From assembly GCA_029068025.1 (NCBI GenBank), contig JAIEDJ010000024.1, forward strand, positions 1-15,164: a stretch of DNA of 15,164 nt, written 5' to 3'. Both the position numbers and the translations under genes were made by a program. A model generated the notes under the pieces. It saw nothing but the letters and a program-made list of their open reading frames with translations, had not been told where the DNA came from and did not search any database. This DNA comes from Oscillospiraceae bacterium (GTDB lineage Bacteria > Bacillota > Clostridia > Oscillospirales > Ruminococcaceae). Position 1 is the stretch's first letter; every line of letters begins with the position of its first letter. Shown piece after piece: positions 1 to 5,849 of the stretch.

Positions 1-66
1 ACGCTGCGAAAAAACGTCTCGAAATACGCAAAAGATACAAGAAAGATGCGTGCTGAGAGATACTAA
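1..66 (+). other. Possible 3' end of an upstream gene
   Basis: The first bases may hold the tail of a gene that begins outside the window. All three forward frames are open from base 1, with stops at about 54-56, 64-66 and 87-89, so the true frame cannot be decided. Two of the frames give a Lys/Arg-rich tail. The hairpin at 95-128 would fit as its terminator. No function can be given. Confidence 0.25.
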
Positions 67-94
67 ACAGGCTCTTAGCGAATAAACTGCCCTT

Positions 95-150
95 GGTGCC
101 TGCGATCCATTTTTATGGATGCCGCACCGAGGGGTTTTGCTTTTTAATAA
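95..150 (+). terminator. Hairpin followed by a T-rich stretch, upstream of the MATE gene
   Basis: Bases 95-99 (GGTGC) pair with 124-128 (GCACC), and 105-110 (ATCCAT) pair with 115-120 (ATGGAT) around a TTTT loop. Between these stems GC (102-103) can pair with GC (121-122). A T-rich stretch follows (GGGGTTTTGCTTTTTA). It is either the terminator of an upstream gene or a structured leader of the MATE gene, whose start lies 33 bases after the hairpin. The T-tract is offset a few bases from the stem, so terminator function is not certain. Confidence 0.4.
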
Positions 151-161
151 GGCGGGGTACT

Positions 162-1526
162 ATGGCTAAAGATTCATTAATAAACGATTTTACCGAAGGA
201 AAGGTTTTCGGGAAGCTGGTGCGGTTTGCAACGCCGCTTTTTCTCTCGAACCTTTTGCAGATCGTTTACAACATGATGGACATGATAATTGTCGGACACA
301 AGCTTGGCAAGCCGGGGCTGTCGGCGGTCTCTGTGGGCGGCGATGTTTCGAGTTTTTTAACGTTCCTCGCGATAGGGTTCTCCAACGCGGGGCAGGTCAT
401 CATATCGCAATATATAGGCGCGAAGCAGCGGGACAAGATCGCGAGGTTTGTCGGGACGATGTTCACGTTTCTGATGTCAGTTGCGGTGCTTATCAGCGTG
501 GTGTGCCTGTTTCTCCGTGAGCCGATTCTCAAGGCTATGCGCACGCCCGATGAGGCGTTTGCCGAGGCGCTGAACTACTCATCCGTCTGCATGATCGGAA
601 TGGTGTTCATCTACGGGTACAATATCGTGAGCGCGGTGCTGCGCGGCATGGGCGACTCGGCGCGGCCGTTCATCTTTATCAGCATTGCGGCAGTGATGAA
701 TATTCTGCTGGACTTGCTGTTTGTGCTCATATTCGATATGGGAAGCGGCGGCGCGGCGCTGGCTACTGTGATAAGTCAGGCGGCTTCGTTCATTCTCTGC
801 GCGGTGTATATTATCCGAAATCGGCGGAAATATGAGATGGAGATATTGCCGCGCGAGTTCTTCAGGATAGACAGCGGAATGCTGCTGCGGCTGGTGAAGC
901 TGGGACTTCCTATGGCGGTCAAGTTCGCGTCCGTTCATTTATCAAAGCTCTTCGTAAACTCGTTTGTAAACTCGTTCGGGCTGGCGGTGTCCGCGTTCGC
1001 GGGAGTGGCAAACAAGATCAACAGCACCTCCAATCTCGTCTCCAATGCGTTCAACACGGCAGGCTCCTCAATGGTTGGACAGAATATCGCCGCCGGGCGC
1101 TATGACAGAGTCCGGCGCGTTATGCTTTCGATCTTCGCGATAACGCTCTGCGCCGCGACGGCGTTCACGCTGGCGTTTGTGTTCTTTCCCGAGCAGATAT
1201 ACGGGATCTTTTCCGATGACGCGGAGGTCGTACGGATAGGGATCACATATCTGCCGATAGCTGTGCTGATATTCTACGGCAGCGCGGCGCGCTCGGGCAT
1301 GAACGCGCTGATCAATGGCAGCGGAAATACGATCGTAAATTTCGCGACCGCCATCTTCGACGGGATCATTCTCAGGATCGGGCTTGCCGCGCTGTTCGGG
1401 CTGGCGCTGAACATGGGGGCTATGGGCTTCTGGCTTGGTGACGCGCTTGCGGGATTTACGCCGCTGGTCATCGGGATCGTGTTCTATTTCAGCGGCAAAT
1501 GGAAGAAGAACAAAAATGTTGTGTGA
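162..1526 (+). CDS. MATE family multidrug/solute efflux transporter
   Basis: This encodes a 454-residue inner-membrane protein of the MATE (multi-antimicrobial extrusion) family, which exports organic cations, drugs or metabolites using a Na+ or H+ gradient. The length and the pattern of about 12 hydrophobic segments, in two halves of six, fit the family. The N-terminal region (LVRFATPLFLSNLLQIVYNM, then MIIVGHKLG) and the repeat-half segment 'LVKLGLPMAVKF' are typical. The start is ATG 162 because AAGGCGGGG lies at 149-157; a TTG 69 bases upstream would add an atypical 23-residue extension across the leader hairpin. The C-terminus is basic (GKWKKNKNVV). The substrate cannot be told from sequence. 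It seems to be a single transcription unit, since a strong promoter follows for the next genes. Confidence 0.9.
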   Translation: MAKDSLINDFTEGKVFGKLVRFATPLFLSNLLQIVYNMMDMIIVGHKLGKPGLSAVSVGGDVSSFLTFLAIGFSNAGQVIISQYIGAKQRDKIARFVGTMFTFLMSVAVLISVVCLFLREPILKAMRTPDEAFAEALNYSSVCMIGMVFIYGYNIVSAVLRGMGDSARPFIFISIAAVMNILLDLLFVLIFDMGSGGAALATVISQAASFILCAVYIIRNRRKYEMEILPREFFRIDSGMLLRLVKLGLPMAVKFASVHLSKLFVNSFVNSFGLAVSAFAGVANKINSTSNLVSNAFNTAGSSMVGQNIAAGRYDRVRRVMLSIFAITLCAATAFTLAFVFFPEQIYGIFSDDAEVVRIGITYLPIAVLIFYGSAARSGMNALINGSGNTIVNFATAIFDGIILRIGLAALFGLALNMGAMGFWLGDALAGFTPLVIGIVFYFSGKWKKNKNVV

Positions 1527-1550
1527 ATGTAATATTTATGTGCGCTTTGC

Positions 1551-1579
1551 TTGACAAAGACAGATTTTTCTGGTATAAT
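1551..1579 (+). promoter_or_regulatory. Consensus sigma-A promoter for the 1627-5483 cassette
   Basis: TTGACA (1551-1556), a 17-bp spacer, then TATAAT (1574-1579), with TG one base before the -10 (extended -10). Both hexamers match consensus exactly and the spacing is optimal. Transcription would begin near 1586, giving a leader of about 40 bases before ATG 1627. This predicts strong constitutive expression unless a repressor acts; no obvious operator palindrome overlaps it. Confidence 0.85.
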
Positions 1580-1626
1580 ATCATTATGGGCAACTATAGT
1601 TAAATTTTATAATGAGGTATACTGTT

Positions 1627-2169
1627 ATGGACGAAAAGCTGACTTTGAAAAACGGAATGGATCTTATGGACAAATGCCTTGATTCGGCCCTGAACGAACA
1701 GCGCTCTGTGGCTCACGGCGCTATCGATATGGACGACTGGGCTAAGGCGCAGGAGATCCTTGCGGTCGCAAAGCGCAATATTTCGCTGGTTGAGGATCTG
1801 AGAGTCAAGTTTTCTCAGTTCAAGGACAGCGTTAAGGCTGCCGAGGATATCATAGGCGGCGCGGATGTTCCCGTAAATAATGACGGCAGCGGCAAGGAGC
1901 CCTCAGACAAGTCCGAGGAACCCGAACCGGCCGGCGGGGAGCTTGTAAAGCAGCTTGAGGAGCTGATCGGTGAGTTCCCGTTCGCTATGGCGGTATGCAA
2001 CGAGGCAGCCGGTATCGGCGAGAGCTTTACCTATGACGACGCGGTATCCGCAAAGATGAAGAAACCCGCAAAGCTGAGCAACAGTCTGTGGGTGGATACG
2101 GCGATCTCCAAGAGCAAGGCGGAAGAGCTTGTAAAAGCTGTGCGCGAATATTGCGCCAACAAGGGATAA
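1627..2169 (+). CDS. Hypothetical protein, first gene of the Hsp70-like cassette
   Basis: I do not recognise the family. The 180-residue product has no signal peptide or membrane segment and should be cytoplasmic. Three parts are visible: an N-terminal, probably helical region (about 1-76), a Gly/Pro/Glu/Ser-rich acidic linker (about 78-104, with EPSDKSEEPEPAGG), and a second compact region (about 105-180) with helices LVKQLEELIGEF and KSKAEELVKAVREYC around a short middle part. ATG 1627 is preferred because GAGG at 1614-1617 sits nine bases upstream; ATG 1612 in the same frame has no Shine-Dalgarno. It follows a consensus promoter and is 106 bases ahead of an Hsp70-like gene in the same direction, so a role as partner, adaptor or substrate-recruiting factor is possible but is inference only. 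Confidence 0.75.
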   Translation: MDEKLTLKNGMDLMDKCLDSALNEQRSVAHGAIDMDDWAKAQEILAVAKRNISLVEDLRVKFSQFKDSVKAAEDIIGGADVPVNNDGSGKEPSDKSEEPEPAGGELVKQLEELIGEFPFAMAVCNEAAGIGESFTYDDAVSAKMKKPAKLSNSLWVDTAISKSKAEELVKAVREYCANKG

Positions 2170-2275
2170 TTCGCCGTCCGGCAGAGGGATCGGAAAAGCT
2201 GTGATCCGTTGGATGGTTCGGATTTGGTATGGGCATATTATCCGTTTGAATTTCTGAAAAAGCAAGGTGACGTTT

Positions 2276-3724
2276 ATGGGAACAGACAGCTATATTGGAA
2301 TTGACTTCGGTACCGCTTACACGTCTATCGTCAGTGTGACGAGGGACGGCGGCAGCGAGAAGATCTCCGTGCTCGGCGAGGACGGAGAAACTCCGTTTGC
2401 GGCGCTGTTGGCAATAACTGCTGATAATAAGGTGTTCTTCGGCAGCAGAGTTAAGAAGGGCAGGGAAGCTCTGTCGGAGACCGCAAAGTTTGTGTCACCG
2501 CTTGCGGACGTGATCGGTACGAGCAAGTCCATTGTTATAAACGGCAAGGAGTGTCCTCCGCGGCAGATGGCTGCGGAGTATCTCCGCTGTCTGAAGCGTG
2601 TTGTCATGAAAAAATACAGCGTCAACATCTCCGAGGCGGTCATCGCGTTTCCCGCGAGCTTTTCGCATGAGGCAAGGCTGGATATACTCGCGGCGGCAAA
2701 GAAGGCGGAGATCAATGTGAAGGGGTTCATTCCCGAGCATTACGCGGCGTATCTTTCGGCACGCAGGGAGCTGGAAGGAAAAACGTCCGTGATGATCGCG
2801 GACTGGGGCGGCAGAACGCTGGATATTCACATTATTATGAATGATGGCGGCAGGATCCGCGAAAGGGCGGCGTTCAGCGAGAAGGTCGGCGGAAGGGATA
2901 TAGATCTTCGGCTTGCGGAGAGACTTCACGCTATGCTCGGAGAGCTTGTCGAGGATAAATCGAAGGTCGTCCCGTTTGAGAAAATGTCCGCTGCTGATCG
3001 TGATAAGCTGATGAATCTCGCGGAGACGGCTAAGATACGCATTTCCGCAGAGGGCGGCGAGGTTCCCGTGAACGTCGCGGACTACGGCGGTTACGGTACA
3101 CGCACCGTTACTCTCACCGAGGAGGCGTTTGCCGAGATCGTAAAGCCGATAGTCAGAGAGCACGTTATGACGGCGATAAATTCGGTCATGGCACGTGTCA
3201 AGCTGAAGGCGGCGGACGTCGGCGCGGTGTTGGCGGCGGGCGGATCCAGCGGGCTGAGAGCGTTCGCCGGAGTTCTGAAAAGCATTTTCGGCGAGGAGAA
3301 GGTGGTCTTTCCCGAGAAGCCGCAGATCGTTTCTTCACGCGGAGCGGCGATATCCGAAACAGAGAACGGCGGCTTCTGCGTGACCGAGGACGTTGGCGTT
3401 CTGATGTCGGACGATAATATTTTCCCGCTGCTGAAGAAGGACTCCAAGGCTGAGGGGCTTAAGAGCGCGGCGTTTTCGTTCGCGGCGGTGGACGATTCGT
3501 CCGAGGCGAAGATAGTTATCGCGGACGGCAGGGGGAGAGTGCGCGGCAGCGCCGCTGTTCCTGTCGGAGGATTCCTTAATGAGCGTCTGGAGATAAGCGC
3601 CGAGATCGATGAGACGCTTACGACGTGCGTCAGGATCCATAACAGCCTTGAGACGGATAACACCAAGGATCCGGTTCTGGTTCTTGACGGCTCGGGACTG
3701 CATTATGAGTTCGATAAAAGCTGA
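2276..3724 (+). CDS. Hsp70-like (DnaK-related) ATPase lacking the lid domain
   Basis: The 482-residue product has an Hsp70/actin-type nucleotide-binding domain over about residues 1-365. Visible motifs are phosphate-1 (YIGIDFGTAYTS, 6-17), the connect-like segment around PEHYAAYLS (153-161), phosphate-2 (ADWGGRTLDI, 175-184), VGGRDID (204-210), the adenosine motif (AAGGSSGLRAF, 320-330) and SRGAA (354-358). The remaining ~115 residues look like a short beta-type substrate domain; the helical lid of DnaK (usual length about 600-640) is absent. In phosphate-2 the glycine before the conserved Thr is Arg (GGRT rather than GGGT). ATG 2276 is chosen because AAGGTGA lies just upstream; GTG 2267 is an alternative. 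It is not the housekeeping dnaK: no grpE or dnaJ is nearby. It probably binds ATP and works with its two neighbours; the client is unknown. Confidence 0.85.
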   Translation: MGTDSYIGIDFGTAYTSIVSVTRDGGSEKISVLGEDGETPFAALLAITADNKVFFGSRVKKGREALSETAKFVSPLADVIGTSKSIVINGKECPPRQMAAEYLRCLKRVVMKKYSVNISEAVIAFPASFSHEARLDILAAAKKAEINVKGFIPEHYAAYLSARRELEGKTSVMIADWGGRTLDIHIIMNDGGRIRERAAFSEKVGGRDIDLRLAERLHAMLGELVEDKSKVVPFEKMSAADRDKLMNLAETAKIRISAEGGEVPVNVADYGGYGTRTVTLTEEAFAEIVKPIVREHVMTAINSVMARVKLKAADVGAVLAAGGSSGLRAFAGVLKSIFGEEKVVFPEKPQIVSSRGAAISETENGGFCVTEDVGVLMSDDNIFPLLKKDSKAEGLKSAAFSFAAVDDSSEAKIVIADGRGRVRGSAAVPVGGFLNERLEISAEIDETLTTCVRIHNSLETDNTKDPVLVLDGSGLHYEFDKS

Positions 3725-3793
3725 TAGGTGCGGTTTTTCAAACGCTTTTCCGTCAAAGGCGCGGGATATGCGGCATAAAATTGTCAGAAACAA

Positions 3794-3823
3794 GGGCGGT
3801 TTTCTGCCGGCGCCCAAATTTTT
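3794..3823 (+). terminator. Weak hairpin with T-tract between the Hsp70-like gene and the next gene
   Basis: GGGCG (3794-3798) can pair with CGCCC (3811-3815), followed by AAATTTTT. It may terminate or attenuate transcription in the 124-base gap before 3849. The stem is short, so read-through into the next gene is likely. No clear promoter was seen in the gap. Confidence 0.3.
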
Positions 3824-3848
3824 GTAAAATGATCCGGGGTGATATGTA

Positions 3849-5483
3849 ATGTCCGACAGCAAGTCAAACATCAGAATAAAAAGCAACGTTTTTCTGCGCA
3901 GTCCCGAGAGCCTTTCGGACGGCGATCACCCGGAAAGGGACGCTGCTTTTGCGGCGCAGATCCTTGACGGTGCGGCGCTGACGGCGCTGAAGAAACGCGC
4001 TGACGAAAACGGTGTTGAGATCGCGTTTTCGGATATTCAAAAGCGTATTCTGAACGGTGAACGTAATATCCGTGCGGCGGAGCTGTTAATACAGATCGCG
4101 GAGAACGCGTCGGCTGAGATCTTGTCTGTTCAGATGGCGGAAGAGCCCGGACAGAAGACGGCGGAAGAGTTCGGACAGACGGCAAAGAGCGGTGCAGGAG
4201 CGGAATTGTTATCGGTGCAGATGACGGAGGAACTCGGACAGACGGCGGAGAGCGCCGAGGGAGCGGAGTTCTTGTCGGCACAGATGTCTGATGAGCCAGA
4301 TCAGACCGCGGAGAGCGGCGAAACGGCGGAGATCCTGTCGGTGCAGATGGCTGATGAGCCCGATCAGACTGCGGAGAACGGCGAAGCGGCGGAGAGCCTG
4401 CCGGAGCAGATCGCCGATGAGCCCGACCGGACTGCGGAGAGCGATGGAGCGGCAAAGAATGTCGGATCGGCAGCGGAGGCAAAGCCAAAGCTTGAAAGTA
4501 TCACTTTCGGAGAACTGACGGAGCGCGGTTTTGGCGGTGAAAATACGCTGATCGTCTGCGCTGACGGCGGTTACGCGAAATATGTGAGTTTTCTTCTTTA
4601 TAAAAACAATATCCCGCACACGCTTATGAATGATTCCTCGGTGGCATCGCCTATGAGATATCTCGCGGACGTTTTATGGGATTGTCACGACAAGGTGATA
4701 AACAAGGATAATTTTGTGAAGCGTTTTACGGCGCGGTGCGGCAGTGCCGCGGCTCGCGCGGACGAGTGCTTTGACGCGCTTTGCGTCTCTGCCGGAAACG
4801 CTCCGTCCGACGGGCTGGATATCGGCGCGCTTGCAAAGAGTATTGTGGACGGAAGAGTTCCCGAGCCCGTGTCCGGAGAGCGTCACGACAATGTTGTTGT
4901 CGCGGCGGCGGACGATGTAAAGGACGGGCAATTCGGACGGGTATATATTCTTGAAAACGGAGCCGGCAGCGCGTTGACCGAGCGTGAGTTTGCGGCAGAG
5001 ACGCTGCTTTTGAACATAGCGGACTGTCCGGCTATCGCAAGCGGCGGTGCGGGGAGCTTTGCGGCTCTTGACAGCGCGGGGAACGCGGCGATAGGTCTTG
5101 GCAAGGACGATGTGGACTGCCTTTCCTTTATCGGCGGCAATGTTGGCGACGCTGTCCGCAAGCAGGCTTACATATCGCATAATGTCAAGTGCGGTGATGA
5201 AATAATGCTGGAGCTTAACAGCGGCGTTTATGACGTGGTACACAGCGGTATGGTCATCGCAAAGACCGCGGAGGTCTTCTCTGAACGTCTTATGAGCGAG
5301 TTTGGCGGAAAAAAGTACTTCGGTCAGCTTCCCAAAAGTCTTGGAGGGCTGATGGTCACCAATATAATCACTATGGTATCCTGCCGCAGTGCGGATGAGT
5401 TCGGAGACACTGTTTCACCGCAATTCAAGGACAGGAACTTCTGGCTTGGCGTGGAGATAAGCGGATTTGCGAAAAACAATTGA
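3849..5483 (+). CDS. Repeat-containing protein with a degenerate UvrD-type helicase C-terminal half
   Basis: The 544-residue product has three regions: an unrecognised N-terminal part (1-88), an acidic repeat region (89-201), and a C-terminal part (about 215-544). Read by eye, the last part follows the order of the C-terminal half of UvrD/Rep superfamily-1 helicases: NTLIVCADGGYAKYVSFLLY plus 'NNIPHTL' at the motif IV region, YLADVLWDCHDKVI after it, VVVAAADDVKDGQFGRVYIL where motif V (typically H-x-KGLEFD-x-V) would be, AAETLLLNIADCPAI where motif VI (E-x-RLLYVALTRA) would be, and a terminal domain with YDVVHSGMVIAKTAEVFSER and FWLGVEISGFAKNN. The catalytic residues are lost: no Arg in motif IV, no KGLE, no TRA. 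Walker A/B (helicase N-terminal half) is absent. It should therefore not be an ATPase. ATG 3849 has GGGGTGAT upstream. The helicase relationship is inference and needs profile comparison. It lies downstream of the Hsp70-like gene and probably shares its transcript. Confidence 0.7.
   Translation: MSDSKSNIRIKSNVFLRSPESLSDGDHPERDAAFAAQILDGAALTALKKRADENGVEIAFSDIQKRILNGERNIRAAELLIQIAENASAEILSVQMAEEPGQKTAEEFGQTAKSGAGAELLSVQMTEELGQTAESAEGAEFLSAQMSDEPDQTAESGETAEILSVQMADEPDQTAENGEAAESLPEQIADEPDRTAESDGAAKNVGSAAEAKPKLESITFGELTERGFGGENTLIVCADGGYAKYVSFLLYKNNIPHTLMNDSSVASPMRYLADVLWDCHDKVINKDNFVKRFTARCGSAAARADECFDALCVSAGNAPSDGLDIGALAKSIVDGRVPEPVSGERHDNVVVAAADDVKDGQFGRVYILENGAGSALTEREFAAETLLLNIADCPAIASGGAGSFAALDSAGNAAIGLGKDDVDCLSFIGGNVGDAVRKQAYISHNVKCGDEIMLELNSGVYDVVHSGMVIAKTAEVFSERLMSEFGGKKYFGQLPKSLGGLMVTNIITMVSCRSADEFGDTVSPQFKDRNFWLGVEISGFAKNN
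4113..4451 (+). repeat. In-frame 63-bp (21-residue) tandem repeats
   Basis: Inside the preceding CDS, four 21-residue units begin at residues 118, 139, 160 and 181 (bases 4200-4451), preceded by a longer, diverged 29-residue unit at 89-117. The unit consensus is AE-x-LSVQM-x-DEPDQTAESGE. They are acidic, low in hydrophobics and probably form a flexible or helical spacer. The reading frame is kept in every unit. Reverse-strand open frames across this segment are by-products of the repeat composition. Confidence 0.9.
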
Positions 5484-5513
5484 CAATTTCGGAATGCGGA
5501 TTCGTTGCAATCT

Positions 5514-5609
5514 AAAAAGGTTATTTTAATCCGAGAACTACGTGGCAAATTTGAGCATAAGCGCTCAACCCAAGATCAACAGTTTAAATGTGCAGGAGAA
5601 ATTTCAAAA
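5514..5609 (+). repeat. Intergenic repeat module 1, copy A
   Basis: The segment starts AAAAAGGTTATTTTAATCCG and ends GAAATTTCAAAA. It aligns with 11376-11468 over its full length, with about two thirds or more of positions the same by eye. Strongest blocks are GTTATTTTAA-x-CCGAGAAC, the CAAGATCAACA-like box and the terminal AAATTTCAAA. It has no convincing start codon or ribosome binding site and is taken as non-coding. Confidence 0.7.
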
Positions 5610-5766
5610 AGCAGTCCCGCTCGGCGGAGCGGAACGAAGTGGAGCGGACGCATTATGCGCTATGCGCTAAACGCTCGAGTGGGGCTGGCTAGGGCAGGGC
5701 GAAGCTCTGCCCGGTTTTGAAATTTCTTTTAAATCAACAGCCCCTCGTCAACGTTATAAAACCAGC
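5598..5766 (+). repeat. Structured intergenic repeat (module 2), copy A
   Basis: The segment starts GAAATTTCAAAA and ends in TTATAAAACCAGC. It aligns with the reverse complement of 15031-15164: both ends, the GGCTAGGGCA box, the CTGCCCGGTTTTGAAATTT block and a 29-base terminal block with one difference are shared; the middle varies. An exact 12-base inverted repeat (5598-5609 GAAATTTCAAAA and 5715-5726 TTTTGAAATTTC) brackets 105 bases. Inside are a hairpin CCGCTC-GGCG-GAGCGG (5617-5632) and the hairpin 5692-5712. It could be a MITE-like non-autonomous mobile element or a structured RNA cassette. No transposase is present. Confidence 0.8.
5692..5712 (+). other. Conserved 9-bp-stem hairpin of the repeat, copy A
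   Basis: GGGCAGGGC (5692-5700), loop GAA, GCTCTGCCC (5704-5712) form nine pairs, one of them G-U. A T-rich stretch follows (GGTTTTGAAATTTCTTTT), so it may also act as a terminator for the gene ending at 5483. The same hairpin with changed pairs occurs at 11344-11364 and, reversed, at 15082-15102. Confidence 0.75.
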
Positions 5767-5803
5767 CGAGATCAACGTGGCAAAATAGCCAAGATCAACA
5801 TTT
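5762..5803 (+). repeat. Two tandem copies of a ~23-bp unit (AGCCRAGATCAAC)
   Basis: CAGCCGAGATCAACGTGGCA and TAGCCAAGATCAACATTTTA follow one another with the AGATCAAC cores 23 bases apart. Related boxes occur at 5570-5580 (CCAAGATCAAC), 11320-11329 (TAAGATCAAC) and 11430-11440 (GCCAAGGACAA). They lie in the intergenic repeat zones; the function is unknown. Confidence 0.6.
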
Positions 5804-5824
5804 TAGAGGTTTATCTACAAGCTG

Positions 5825-5848
5825 AAGCCGCCGAAGGCGGCTTTTTTT
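5825..5848 (+). terminator. Rho-independent terminator
   Basis: AAGCCGCC (5825-5832), loop GAA, GGCGGCTT (5836-5843), ending in a run of seven T (5842-5848). It is a strong forward terminator and stops transcripts of the cassette and the repeat zone just before the convergent bile salt hydrolase gene. On the reverse strand the stem also follows that gene's stop, but the tail there is not T-rich. Confidence 0.9.
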
Positions 5849-5849
5849 A

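Noticed and set aside
2495..3163. 222-codon reverse-strand open frame
   Set aside because: It is fully antisense to the nucleotide-binding domain of the Hsp70-like gene.
3871..4619. Two reverse-strand open frames rich in Arg, Ser and Pro
   Set aside because: They arise from the 63-bp repeats read on the other strand; the forward frame has a start signal and continues into a conserved-looking domain.
5505..5720. 71-codon forward open frame inside the intergenic repeats
   Set aside because: It spans repeat modules and hairpins, has no ribosome binding site, and is not preserved in the other copies.
5514..5803. Possible CRISPR array
   Set aside because: The repeats are unequal in length, diverged and hairpin-based, with no regular spacer pattern and no cas genes.
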